Source: Anaerolineales bacterium (GTDB taxonomy: Bacteria > Chloroflexota > Anaerolineae > Anaerolineales > Villigracilaceae). From it: DNA of 64,000 nt. The notes under the pieces are model-generated. The model did no database searches. It was not told the DNA's origin and saw nothing but the letters and a program-made list of their open reading frames with translations. Shown here piece by piece: positions 34,053 to 42,852 of the stretch (the first letter of the stretch is position 1; every line of letters begins with the position of its first letter). The position numbers and the translations under genes are program-made. Location: assembly GCA_020634885.1 (NCBI GenBank), contig JACKAW010000002.1, positions 372,001 to 436,000 on the forward strand. Direction: 5' to 3'.

Positions 34053-35078
34053 GTGTCCGAGATCAATAAACCCCTGCTCGAAGTAAAAAACCTGAAAACC
34101 TATTTCTATACCGAAGATGGCGTTGTACGCGCTGTTGATGGTGTTGACTTCTCCATTTATCCTGGTGAAGTTTTAGGTATTGTAGGCGAATCTGGTTGTG
34201 GAAAGAGTGTGACCTCTCTCTCCATTATGCGCCTGATCGGCATTCCCGGCAAAATCATTGAAGGTGAAATTAATTTTGACGGAAAAAATCTAGTTACAGC
34301 CTCGGAAGAAGATATGATGAGCATTCGTGGAAATCGTATTTCCATGATCTTCCAACAGCCGCAATCAGCGCTCAACCCAGTCTTTCGTGCTGGAGACCAG
34401 ATTTCCGAAGTATTGAATATCCACCAGGATTTTGGCAAAGAAGCGGGTCGCGAACGCGCAATTGAACTGCTAAAACTGGTCGGAATTCCCGAACCGGAAA
34501 AACGTGCTGAAGCCTTCCCTCATGAACTTTCAGGCGGTATGTCACAGCGTGTGATGATTGCCATGGCGCTTGCATGTGTGCCAGACCTCCTTATCGCCGA
34601 TGAACCCACAACCGCTTTAGATGTGACCATTCAGGCTCAAATCCTCGACCTGATGCGTGATATGCAGAAACAACTTGGTTCTGCCCTCATGTTGATCACA
34701 CACGACCTTGGCGTGATTGCTGAAATGGCGAACCGTGTGGTCGTAATGTATGCAGGTGAGATCGTGGAAGAATCCCCCGTCGCTTCACTATTTGACGAAC
34801 CGCTTCATCCTTACACTCAAGGCTTGATCGGCTCAATCCCAGTCTTGGGCGAAATCCGAGATCGACTCGATGTCATTCCAGGCAGCGTACCCAACCTCAT
34901 CAACCTGCCTCAGGGATGCCGTTTTGCTCCGCGTTGCCGCGCCCGTGTGGAAAACAACCTGACCATTTGTACAGATCAGCACCCTCCGCTAGTTAATATC
35001 TCTGAAAAACACAAAGTTCGTTGCTGGCTCTATCAGGACGCAGAAGGGCATACCGCCCCGATGAAATCTGGAAAATAA
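34053..35078 (+). CDS. oppD: Oligopeptide ABC transporter ATPase, OppD/DppD type
   Basis: A 341-residue cytoplasmic ATPase. Walker A is GESGCGKSV, the Q-loop region is IFQQPQSALNP, the signature is LSGGMSQRV (with Met in place of Gln or Lys, as usual in OppD), and Walker B is LLIADEPTTALD. The C-terminal oligopeptide-transporter extension has the cysteine-rich GCRFAPRCRA region, which can hold an iron-sulfur cluster in related proteins. The start is a GTG with AAGGAG upstream. Confidence 0.94.
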   Translation: MSEINKPLLEVKNLKTYFYTEDGVVRAVDGVDFSIYPGEVLGIVGESGCGKSVTSLSIMRLIGIPGKIIEGEINFDGKNLVTASEEDMMSIRGNRISMIFQQPQSALNPVFRAGDQISEVLNIHQDFGKEAGRERAIELLKLVGIPEPEKRAEAFPHELSGGMSQRVMIAMALACVPDLLIADEPTTALDVTIQAQILDLMRDMQKQLGSALMLITHDLGVIAEMANRVVVMYAGEIVEESPVASLFDEPLHPYTQGLIGSIPVLGEIRDRLDVIPGSVPNLINLPQGCRFAPRCRARVENNLTICTDQHPPLVNISEKHKVRCWLYQDAEGHTAPMKSGK

Positions 35079-35094
35079 AAGGAATATCTAGCGC

Positions 35095-36084
35095 ATGAAT
35101 ACAATGGACAAACAATCAAAACCAGATTTGTTGGTGGTGGATAACCTTGTAAAATACTTCCCGGTTCGTTCGGGGCTTTTACAGCGTGTAAATGCCTGGG
35201 TACAGGCAGTAGATAAAGTTAGTTTTGCTGTGAAAAAAGGTGAAACCCTCGGTTTGGTGGGTGAGTCAGGCTGCGGCAAAACCACAGTTGGCCGTACCCT
35301 CCTTCGCCTAGTCGAACCCACCTCAGGCAGTGTTTCGTTTGAAGGTAAGGATATCCTCAAAATGGGATCGCGCGAGCTTAAGCCCCTGCGCCGCGATATG
35401 CAAATCATCTTTCAGGATCCTTACGCCTCATTGAACCCCCGTATGCCCATCGGTGAATCCGTAATGGAAGGCTTGCACATCCACAAAATTGGGCAGCCCA
35501 AAGAACGCTGGGAAATTGCCATCAATATGCTCAAAAAAGTAGGGCTTGAAGAATATCATGCCCGCCGCTACCCGCACGAATTCTCAGGCGGACAGCGCCA
35601 GCGCATCGGTATTGCCCGCGCTTTGGCAATGAACCCGAAATTCATCGTCTGTGATGAACCGGTTTCAGCTCTCGACGTATCCATTCAGTCGCAGGTGTTG
35701 AACATCCTGAAAGACCTTCAGTCTGAATTTGGATTGACATATCTCTTTATCGCACACAACCTCAGTGTGGTTGAACACATCTCTGACCGCGTTGCCGTAA
35801 TGTACCTTGGCAAGATGGTTGAATTGACCGACCGCGAGTCACTTTATCGTGAACCGCTTCACCCATATACCAAAGCCCTGCTCTCCGCAATTCCAGTGGC
35901 GCATCCAGGTCAGACGAAGGAACGTACCATCCTCAAAGGCGATGTGCCTAGCCCGCTGAACCCGCCTACAGGTTGTCGTTTCCACACCCGCTGCCCTATC
36001 GCAGTTTCACAGTGTTCACAGGAAGAACCCCAATTCAAAGAAGTCCGCCCCGGACACTTTGTCGCCTGCTGGCTGGCAGAATAA
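35095..36084 (+). CDS. oppF: Oligopeptide ABC transporter ATPase, OppF/DppF type
   Basis: A 329-residue ATPase that pairs with OppD. Walker A GESGCGKTT, Q-loop IFQDPYASLNPRM, signature FSGGQRQRIGIARAL, Walker B FIVCDEPVSALD and the H-loop in FIAHNLSVVEHI are all intact. The C-terminal extension has GCRFHTRCPIA, again with paired cysteines. It ends the core operon and is followed by a strong terminator. Confidence 0.94.
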   Translation: MNTMDKQSKPDLLVVDNLVKYFPVRSGLLQRVNAWVQAVDKVSFAVKKGETLGLVGESGCGKTTVGRTLLRLVEPTSGSVSFEGKDILKMGSRELKPLRRDMQIIFQDPYASLNPRMPIGESVMEGLHIHKIGQPKERWEIAINMLKKVGLEEYHARRYPHEFSGGQRQRIGIARALAMNPKFIVCDEPVSALDVSIQSQVLNILKDLQSEFGLTYLFIAHNLSVVEHISDRVAVMYLGKMVELTDRESLYREPLHPYTKALLSAIPVAHPGQTKERTILKGDVPSPLNPPTGCRFHTRCPIAVSQCSQEEPQFKEVRPGHFVACWLAE

Positions 36085-36094
36085 GAACAACATC

Positions 36095-36127
36095 AAAAAA
36101 GAGACCGCTCACAGCGGTCTCTTTTTT
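36095..36127. terminator. Strong terminator of the opp operon
   Basis: Perfect 15-bp stem AAAAAAGAGACCGCT / AGCGGTCTCTTTTTT with loop CAC. The next gene has its own -10 box just after it. Confidence 0.92.
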
Positions 36128-36142
36128 GATACATAGAATGGT

Positions 36143-36148
36143 TATAAT
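36143..36148 (+). promoter_or_regulatory. -10 box before second binding-protein gene
   Basis: TATAAT followed 6 bases later by ATG 36155. The start point would coincide with that ATG, while the signal peptide starts best at ATG 36182. Confidence 0.55.
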
Positions 36149-36181
36149 TGAAACATGTATACAAAATATGGGCAGGTCTTG

Positions 36182-38107
36182 ATGGAAAAGAGAAACGTCA
36201 TATTTATTATCTTTGCATCACTTTTCATAATCCCTGCATGCCTTGGCGCCACTGAACAAACCCCCACACCTACACTTGAATACACACCCTCTACGCAGCC
36301 ATCACCGACAATAGAAGCATCACAGACGCAGCTAACCGTTTGCATGAGGCAGGAACCCAACAGCCTCTATCCATTTGGCGAGTTAAACGATGCGGCAAAA
36401 AATATTCTCTCCGCAATTTATGATGGACCGATTGACATGGCTGAATACAAATATCAATCTGTCATACTTACAAAACTCCCCAGCTTTGAAAACGGCGACG
36501 CCCAGATCGTCCCTGTTGAAGTACAAACCGGTGATACTGTTCTCGATACAAACGGAAACATCATCAGCCTGAAAGCAGGAGATCAAATCCGTCCCGCGGA
36601 TTGCAGGGCAAACGACTGCATTGTTACATATAACGGCGACGCCACGGTCATAATGGACCAGATGATCGTTACCTTCCGTCTGCGCCCAGACCTGACATGG
36701 TCTGATGGCACCCCACTCACTGTTGACGACTCCATCTATTCGTTTGAACTTCAGCGTGAAATGAAAAGCAATACCTACTTGATAGAGCGAACCTCAACCT
36801 ACGAAGCCGCTGACGCACAAACCCTGCACTGGTTTGGCATTCCCGGGTACATTGACCCAACCTACTTCACCAACATCTGGCAGCCTGCTCCAAAACACGC
36901 CTGGAGCGAATTCCCCGCCAATCAACTTTCCAGTGTAGACATCTCATCCAGAACCCCGCTCACTTGGGGACCGTATAGCGTCGCCGAATGGCTCCCAGGC
37001 AGTGAAATTACTCTGGAAAAAAACCCCTATTATTATCGAAACGAAGATGGATACCCAAAAATTGACAAGATCAAAATTCGCTTCATTTCGGACCCGGAAC
37101 TGGCTCTGTCCGAGTTGATCGCATCTCGCTGTGACCTGATCGACCCTACTATAAACCTCGAAGCACACACGGGTCTCTTGCAACAAATGCAGGCAGCCGG
37201 AGAGGCGCAATTATTTACCGCCCCCGGAATGAACATGGAATGGCTCGGCTTGGGCGTAAACCCCGCTTCCTACGATAACGGCTACGATATTCAAAAAGAC
37301 CGACAAAACATATTTGCCGATAAATACACCCGCCAGGCAATTGCGTATTGTACAGACCGTCAAACTATTGTCGACCAAGTCTTTCATGGGCTGGTCACTG
37401 TACCCACTTCCTACCTGCCGGTTGAACACCCCGCTTTTGATTCAAACCTTCAACCCATTCCCTACGACCCGGAAATTGGTATATCCCTCCTCGAACAAGC
37501 CGGTTGGCTGAATGTGGATAATGACCCGGTCACACCACGCCGTGCGATCAACGTAAAAGATGTGGCGTATAACACGCCTCTTATCCTTAATTTCTATACA
37601 ACCCCCACCACGCAGCGCAGACAAGTTGCTGTGCTCCTTGAAGATTCCCTTGCTACATGTGGCATTGCACTGAATGTTACATTTCTGGAACCAAATGAAC
37701 TATACGCCCCCGGACCCGATGGGCTTCTCTTTGGACGTCAATTTGACCTTGCCCAATATGCTTTGGGCGTGGAAAGTATTGAACCTCCCTGCAACTGGTT
37801 TGTGAGTTCTACTATTCCAAACGAATCTAATACCTGGGCTGGGACAAATATAACAGGGTACTCAAACTCCAATTACGATGCCGCCTGTCAATCTGCCCAG
37901 TTATCCTTGCGTGAAGATGCTTCCTACTTACCCTCTTATCGTCAGACACAGATCACTCTGGCAGAGGAACTTCCTGCCATCCCGTTATACTCTCATGTAC
38001 GGCTTTCTGTTGCATCACCGCATCTTTGTGGGTTTACGCTTGATGCCGTGGCACCTGCTCTTTGGAATGTGGAGTCTCTAACCGTAGATGAAACCTGTCA
38101 AAAATGA
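36182..38107 (+). CDS. Second oligopeptide-binding lipoprotein (SBP family 5)
   Basis: A 641-residue paralogue of the protein at 28838. The signal peptide MEKRNVIFIIFASLF has lipobox IIPAC, and the linker is Thr/Pro-rich. Shared blocks include the start RQEPNSLYPF, the extra N-terminal segment with TGDTVLDTNGN, and LLFGRQFDLAQYA near the end. It uses ordinary codons, so it should be less abundant than the first. The longer start at 36155 would be leaderless and adds nine residues; the signal-peptide shape favours 36182. It may broaden the substrate range of the transporter or act as a sensor. Confidence 0.9.
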   Translation: MEKRNVIFIIFASLFIIPACLGATEQTPTPTLEYTPSTQPSPTIEASQTQLTVCMRQEPNSLYPFGELNDAAKNILSAIYDGPIDMAEYKYQSVILTKLPSFENGDAQIVPVEVQTGDTVLDTNGNIISLKAGDQIRPADCRANDCIVTYNGDATVIMDQMIVTFRLRPDLTWSDGTPLTVDDSIYSFELQREMKSNTYLIERTSTYEAADAQTLHWFGIPGYIDPTYFTNIWQPAPKHAWSEFPANQLSSVDISSRTPLTWGPYSVAEWLPGSEITLEKNPYYYRNEDGYPKIDKIKIRFISDPELALSELIASRCDLIDPTINLEAHTGLLQQMQAAGEAQLFTAPGMNMEWLGLGVNPASYDNGYDIQKDRQNIFADKYTRQAIAYCTDRQTIVDQVFHGLVTVPTSYLPVEHPAFDSNLQPIPYDPEIGISLLEQAGWLNVDNDPVTPRRAINVKDVAYNTPLILNFYTTPTTQRRQVAVLLEDSLATCGIALNVTFLEPNELYAPGPDGLLFGRQFDLAQYALGVESIEPPCNWFVSSTIPNESNTWAGTNITGYSNSNYDAACQSAQLSLREDASYLPSYRQTQITLAEELPAIPLYSHVRLSVASPHLCGFTLDAVAPALWNVESLTVDETCQK

Positions 38108-38215
38108 TGTGGAGTCGGGTTCTGAATTTTGCTATAATGAAACACCTGCTGTATAAGGTGAGTTTTAAATTTCATTTTTGTTCAAAATCTTTGCGTACTT
38201 ATTTTGAGAGGCTTC

Positions 38216-39289
38216 ATGATTCGGAATCTACTGCTTGTTGACGACCAGCGTGAAATTCTTCGCTTGTTAAGATCTTCGCTGGAAACACTCAAAAACAAGG
38301 ATATTAACCTGTTTGAAGCACAATCGGGGGAAGAAGCGCTTTTAGAGTCTTCCAGGGCGCAAATACACATGCTCGTTACAGACTATAAACTCCCCGGGAT
38401 TAGCGGAGTGGAATTGATGCATAAAGTGAGAGCTCGCCATCCTGAGGTCAAAGTGGTTTTTATCAGCGGTATGACCGAAAAAAAGATGCGCAACGAAATG
38501 ATAAACAGCGGCGCTTTCGCCATCTTTGAAAAACCCGTTCCCATGGCAGATTTTTTAGATGTGGTGGAGCGAGGTTTGGGATTGGTGCAGACTATTTTTC
38601 CACCAGAAATATCAGCAGATATCGAAGCCTCTGATGAACCAGCTACAAGGCTTTCAGACCTGCTTGCAAACTTTCGCCAGGATTTTAATGCAGATGCGGT
38701 TTTTCTTCTCAATGAACGCGGTTTGATCCATGCCCGTACAGGGAATTTGCACGACCCAAGCATGGAAGTCTCGCTGATTTCCACACTCATGGCGATACAC
38801 AATACCAGCCTGAAAGTTGCAAAACATAACCATCAAGAGACGATAGAGTCTTACCATGTTTTTAATGGCGGTGACCATGACCTGCTTTTTATTCCCGTAA
38901 CGCAGGTACATGCCTTATTGGTCGCTGGCAAGGGACTCTCTTCTGAAGATCAGATTTTGGATACCGTACGCGGTTTAATGGCATTACGTTCACAAGTTGA
39001 AAAAGCGCTATCTTCCATGGGCGTGACCGGTGAACTTAAATTAAACTCTACGCCAATTCCGGCCCCGCCAGCGCCTGTGCCTGCCAAGCGCCATACCGAT
39101 CAGCTCGCCAAGGCGACACCCGCCCCGGAAATGGAAGCCCTGCTGAGTCAGGCGTCTGGGAAATCAAAAGCTGATTCGGGTGATGATTTTTGGGAATCGG
39201 CAGCTGAGGACCTTGGTAAAAAGTCCACAAACCCGAACGTTCTTTCATTGGATGAAGCCAAAAAAATGGGGCTGATTTCTAACGAATAA
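38216..39289 (+). CDS. Response regulator receiver fused to a roadblock/LC7-like domain
   Basis: A 357-residue protein with no DNA-binding domain. Residues 1-125 are a receiver: acidic pair in LLVDDQRE, phospho-acceptor Asp56 in VTDYKLPG, and Lys in FEKPVP. Residues about 150-270 (ANFRQDFNADAVFLLNERG onward) look like a roadblock/LC7 or profilin-like fold, used elsewhere to bind small GTPases such as MglA. A Pro/Ala-rich linker and an acidic tail ending in LSLDEAKKMGLISNE follow. GAGAGG precedes the ATG. No cognate kinase gene is next to it. Confidence 0.8.
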   Translation: MIRNLLLVDDQREILRLLRSSLETLKNKDINLFEAQSGEEALLESSRAQIHMLVTDYKLPGISGVELMHKVRARHPEVKVVFISGMTEKKMRNEMINSGAFAIFEKPVPMADFLDVVERGLGLVQTIFPPEISADIEASDEPATRLSDLLANFRQDFNADAVFLLNERGLIHARTGNLHDPSMEVSLISTLMAIHNTSLKVAKHNHQETIESYHVFNGGDHDLLFIPVTQVHALLVAGKGLSSEDQILDTVRGLMALRSQVEKALSSMGVTGELKLNSTPIPAPPAPVPAKRHTDQLAKATPAPEMEALLSQASGKSKADSGDDFWESAAEDLGKKSTNPNVLSLDEAKKMGLISNE

Positions 39290-39300
39290 TAAAATTATGA

Positions 39301-39306
39301 TACAAT
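39301..39306 (+). promoter_or_regulatory. -10 box of tRNA-Gln
   Basis: TACAAT with the TGA extension (extended -10), 11 bases before the mature 5' end of the tRNA. Confidence 0.55.
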
Positions 39307-39317
39307 CTTGCCCGCAC

Positions 39318-39391
39318 TGGGGCATGGTGCAATGGCAGCACACCAGCCTTTGGAGCTGTGGATCTTGGTTCGAATCCAGGTGCCCCAGCCA
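39318..39391 (+). tRNA. tRNA-Gln (anticodon UUG), CCA encoded
   Basis: All arms can be drawn. Acceptor TGGGGCA (39318-39324) pairs with TGCCCCA (39381-39387). The D stem is GTGC/GCAC, the anticodon loop CTTTGGA has anticodon TTG, and the T arm is CTTGG-TTCGAAT-CCAGG. G73 and an encoded CCA follow. The U1-A72 end and G73 are typical glutamine identity elements. One anticodon-stem pair (C27-T43) is mismatched. Confidence 0.93.
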
Positions 39392-39424
39392 CATAAGTCC
39401 GTATAAGCGGACAACTTTCCAAAC

Positions 39425-39468
39425 GGGATTTGCAACGGAACAATTTGTTCATCGTGCAAATCCTGTTT
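39425..39468 (+). terminator. Large hairpin between tRNA and glmU
   Basis: GGATTTGCA (39426-39434) pairs with TGCAAATCC (39455-39463), and inside it GAACAA pairs with TTGTTC. A TGTTTTC run follows. It may end the tRNA transcript or attenuate glmU. A smaller hairpin GTCCG/CGGAC lies at about 39397-39412. Confidence 0.65.
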
Positions 39469-39485
39469 TCATCTGAGGTGATCTT

Positions 39486-40856
39486 ATGAAAATTACCGCT
39501 GTTCTCCTTGCCGCCGGGCAGGGAACCCGAATGAAATCTTCCACGCCAAAGGTTTTACACACGGTAGGTGGAAAACCCATGATCTGGCACGCCTTACAGG
39601 CGATCCAATCTGCTACTACTGAAAAGCCTGTGGTTGTGGTAGGGCATGGGGCAGAGGCTGTGATTGCCTATCTCGCCGATACAGCGCAAACCGTTTTACA
39701 GGAACCACAATTGGGAACAGGTCATGCTGTGATGCAGGCAGAAGCCTTGTTGCGCAGCATGACAGACCTTGTGGTTGTGTGCTACGCCGATATGCCGCTT
39801 CTACGCGGTGAGACTCTTCAAAAATTGGTCGAGACTCAAAAACAAAATAGCGGACCCATTTCCATGTTGACTGTCGTTGCAGACGATCCGCGTGGATTTG
39901 GACGTATTATTCGCGGCGAAGATGGAACGGTAAAAGCCATCGTGGAAGAATATGTCGCAACGCCCGACCAACTTCAGGTCAAGGAATTGAACGTGGGGGG
40001 CTACTGTTTCGATGCCAACTGGTTGTGGGAGGCGCTTCATCGTATCCCCAAAAATCCCAAAAAGGGTGAATATTATTTGACCGATGCGGTTGAACTTGCC
40101 GTGAAGGATGGACTGCCAGTTCAAGCGGTAGTGATGGATGACCTTGAAGAGACGATTGGTGTGAATACCCGCGTACATCTCTCGGAATGTGAAGCTGCGA
40201 TGCGCCGCCGCATTAATCAGATGCATATGCTGAACGGTGTGACGATGATCGACCCTGCCTCCACTTATATTGAATCAGGCATTGAGATCGGCAGGGATAC
40301 GGTCATCATGCCGAATACACACCTTTTTGGAAAAACCGTGATCGGCGAAAGAAATGTGATCGGTCCAAATACGATCATTCGTAATTCCACTATTGGCAAT
40401 GGATGCAAAATTTTATCTTCAGATATTGAAAGCGCAATATTGGAAGATGATGTGGATATGGGTCCTTTCGCACGGCTTCGTAAAGGGGCGCATCTTGGCA
40501 ATCATGTGCATATGGGCAACTTTGGCGAAGTCAAGGATTCGTATTTGGGTGAAGGCGTAAAAATGGGACACTTCTCCTACATTGGCAATGCCCAGATCGG
40601 GGCGAATACCAATATTGGCGCGGGGACGATCACCTGCAATTACGATGGCGAGAAGAAGCACGCTACCGAGATCGGTGAAGATGTGTTCATCGGTTCAGAT
40701 ACCATGCTCGTTGCTCCGGTAAAATTAGGCAATGGAGCCCGAACCGGTGCGGCGGCAGTTGTGACCAAAAACGTGGCAGAGGATACACTTGTGGTGGGGA
40801 TGCCCGCAAGGGCAATTCGTAAACTTGAGCGAAAACCCAAAAAGAGCCAAAAATGA
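39486..40856 (+). CDS. glmU: Bifunctional N-acetylglucosamine-1-phosphate uridyltransferase / glucosamine-1-phosphate acetyltransferase
   Basis: A 456-residue enzyme making UDP-GlcNAc for peptidoglycan and other glycans. The N-terminal uridyltransferase has LAAGQGTRMKSSTPKVLH (about 9-26) and GTGHAV. The C-terminal left-handed beta helix carries hexapeptide repeats and the acetyl-CoA part: ANTNIGAGTITCNYDGEKKH, with NYDG and GSD motifs. Length and order match GlmU. Its stop overlaps the start of cdd by 4 bp. Confidence 0.95.
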   Translation: MKITAVLLAAGQGTRMKSSTPKVLHTVGGKPMIWHALQAIQSATTEKPVVVVGHGAEAVIAYLADTAQTVLQEPQLGTGHAVMQAEALLRSMTDLVVVCYADMPLLRGETLQKLVETQKQNSGPISMLTVVADDPRGFGRIIRGEDGTVKAIVEEYVATPDQLQVKELNVGGYCFDANWLWEALHRIPKNPKKGEYYLTDAVELAVKDGLPVQAVVMDDLEETIGVNTRVHLSECEAAMRRRINQMHMLNGVTMIDPASTYIESGIEIGRDTVIMPNTHLFGKTVIGERNVIGPNTIIRNSTIGNGCKILSSDIESAILEDDVDMGPFARLRKGAHLGNHVHMGNFGEVKDSYLGEGVKMGHFSYIGNAQIGANTNIGAGTITCNYDGEKKHATEIGEDVFIGSDTMLVAPVKLGNGARTGAAAVVTKNVAEDTLVVGMPARAIRKLERKPKKSQK

Positions 40857-41266
40857 CAATTACGAATGAAGAAAAACAATCGTTGATAGACCTTGCAAAT
40901 GAAGCGCGCCGGAGGGCGTATGTTCCCTACTCAAATTATCCGGTGGGGGCGGCGTTGCGTACAAAAACGGGAAGGATATTTACAGGGGTAAATGTTGAGA
41001 ATGCGGCGTATCCTCAAACCATGTGCGCTGAGCGTGTAGCCATTTTCAAGGCGGTTTCGGAAGGGGAGACCGAATTTGAAATCATTGCCGTCGTGACGAA
41101 TAACGGTGGTTCTCCATGCGGCGGATGCAGGCAAGTGATGGCTGAATTCGCCTTGGATATGGTCGTGTTGTTTGGAAATGGAAAAGGCGAGCTTGTCAAA
41201 GAAACAAGCGTCAATGAACTTTTACCCGGGGCTTTTGTTCCCAAACATTTGGTAACAGAGATTTAA
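40853..41266 (+). CDS. cdd: Cytidine deaminase
   Basis: A 137-residue zinc enzyme converting cytidine to uridine for pyrimidine salvage. The active site is the tetrameric type: Cys58-Ala-Glu60 in TMCAERVA, with Cys89 and Cys92 in PCGGCRQ as the other ligands. The substrate-binding NVENAAY precedes. It is translationally coupled to glmU by a 4-bp overlap. Confidence 0.95.
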   Translation: MTITNEEKQSLIDLANEARRRAYVPYSNYPVGAALRTKTGRIFTGVNVENAAYPQTMCAERVAIFKAVSEGETEFEIIAVVTNNGGSPCGGCRQVMAEFALDMVVLFGNGKGELVKETSVNELLPGAFVPKHLVTEI

Positions 41267-41292
41267 CGGCAAGTGTTCTTTCTTCAATCATC

Positions 41293-42054
41293 ATGACAGA
41301 CTTTCGTTCTTTCCGCGCTTCTGCCATTGTGCTTCGACATGCCGATTGGGGCGAGGCAGACCGCATCTTAACGCTCTATACCCGTGAGCAAGGCATGGTG
41401 CGCGCCCTGGCAAAGGGGGCGCGAAAGGTTACATCTCGTAAAGCGGGACATTTACAACCGTTTACGCATATTTCTGTCCAACTCGCCAAAGGGCGCGACC
41501 TTCTCATTGTGACCCAGGTGGAGACGCTGAACGCTTTCCTGCCATTGCACGAAGACCTGATGAAAACCGGTCATGCGGCATACGCAGTGGAATTGTTGCT
41601 GCGATTTTCCTACGAAGAGGAAGGCGCCAACCCTTCTGTTTTTCGATTATTGGTGGAGACGTTTGAGCGTATTCAAAAGGAAACAGATGTCTGGCTTCCC
41701 ATTCGCTATTATGAAATGCGTTTGTTAGATGCGGTTGGCTTTCGCCCACAGCTTTTTGAGTGTGCAAATTGCAACCGCAAGATATTGCCGGAAGATCAGT
41801 TTTTTTCATTTATGGCAGGTGGGGTAATCTGCCCTCGCTGTGGGGAAGGGCTGCTCAACCTGACACGCATTTCGTTGGAGACGCTTAAATATTTGCGCCA
41901 CTTCCAGCGCTCCAGCTACAGAGATGCTTCAGTTGCCCGCCCCAGCCCCGAAGTCCAGAAAGAGGCGGAGGCGCTCATGCAGGGATATTTTTCCTACCTT
42001 TTGGAACGTGAGTTGAACACACCCGGCTTCATCAAAAAAATCCGCGCTCAATAA
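41293..42054 (+). CDS. recO: DNA repair protein RecO
   Basis: A 253-residue protein that loads RecA with RecR in gap repair. The N-terminal OB fold has ASAIVLRHADWGEADRILTL and the KGARKVTSRKAGHLQPF region. A zinc-binding module with two CxxC pairs (FECANC and ICPRC) lies in the helical part. The family's usual size fits. It lies 26 bp after cdd in the same operon. Confidence 0.93.
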   Translation: MTDFRSFRASAIVLRHADWGEADRILTLYTREQGMVRALAKGARKVTSRKAGHLQPFTHISVQLAKGRDLLIVTQVETLNAFLPLHEDLMKTGHAAYAVELLLRFSYEEEGANPSVFRLLVETFERIQKETDVWLPIRYYEMRLLDAVGFRPQLFECANCNRKILPEDQFFSFMAGGVICPRCGEGLLNLTRISLETLKYLRHFQRSSYRDASVARPSPEVQKEAEALMQGYFSYLLERELNTPGFIKKIRAQ

Positions 42055-42084
42055 AAAAGGTCGGCTCAATTGCCGACCTTTTTT
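42053..42084. terminator. Bidirectional terminator between recO and PHP gene
   Basis: Perfect 13-bp stem AAAAAAGGTCGGC / GCCGACCTTTTTT with loop TCAATT. The loop contains the stop codon of the PHP gene. Confidence 0.92.
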
Positions 42085-42836
42085 CGTTTCACTCGTTGGA
42101 TCATGGATTGACTCATCTGCTGAGTATTGATGGGGGTGGATGCTGAAACCACATCAGAAGCATACCCAAATTTACGCATGGCAATCCGACGTACCCAACT
42201 TAATACTGCAATTGCCGAAGATTCGCCTTCATATGGAATGGGGGTTGTCTTATTATTAAGAAGCGCTGTGCGCACATCCTCCGCTGTTTTGCCTTCAAAC
42301 TGGGTACGCCCCGCGCCAATTGCCCAATAAATATGCGCGTCGCTGGAGGCAATTTTTGCAAGGGGGAGGAAGACCGATAATTTACGCGCCACCTTGTCAA
42401 AGTTTTGCGTACCCATGTTATGGGTTTCAATACCCTTTAGCGGAACTTTTGCCCGTTGATCTGCCAGCGCGCCCAACACAGATTCCATTTTGAGGCTGCC
42501 GGGCAGGTTATTGAATGGGTGCGGGGCAATGGCAAGCCCGCCCTGTTCGCCGATGTGTAAAAGGGTATCGATCAATGACATGCCTGCCGGGGGCAGGGAC
42601 TTGATAAAAAGCGCAACAAGGTGACCATCTCTTGTGGTTACTTCAGCCCCAGGGATCACTTCAACTCCAAATTTTGGCGCGAGCTCCTGGGCTTCCAGCG
42701 AGCCGCGAAAATCATCATGATCGGTAACGGCAATGACATCAAGCCCAACGTCAGCAGCTTGTTTGAGAACTGCGCGCACAGTGGTGGTTGCATCGGGGGA
42801 GTAGATGGAGTGGATGTGGAGGTCTGCGGTGCCCAT
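42066..42836 (-). CDS. PHP-domain phosphoesterase
   Basis: A 256-residue metal-dependent phosphoesterase of the PHP family (polymerase and histidinol phosphatase). Metal ligands are visible: His7-x-His9 in DLHIHS, VTDHDD, the Glu in IPGAEV, His in IAPHPF, and SSDAH near the C-terminal half. Such single-domain proteins cleave phosphate from nucleotides or small molecules; the substrate is unknown. The C-terminal 50 residues are basic. It follows the flavoprotein gene by 16 bp with GAAGGA as ribosome binding site. Confidence 0.88.
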   Translation of the reverse strand: MGTADLHIHSIYSPDATTTVRAVLKQAADVGLDVIAVTDHDDFRGSLEAQELAPKFGVEVIPGAEVTTRDGHLVALFIKSLPPAGMSLIDTLLHIGEQGGLAIAPHPFNNLPGSLKMESVLGALADQRAKVPLKGIETHNMGTQNFDKVARKLSVFLPLAKIASSDAHIYWAIGAGRTQFEGKTAEDVRTALLNNKTTPIPYEGESSAIAVLSWVRRIAMRKFGYASDVVSASTPINTQQMSQSMIQRVKRKKVGN

Positions 42837-42852
42837 TGTACTTTTTCCTTCT

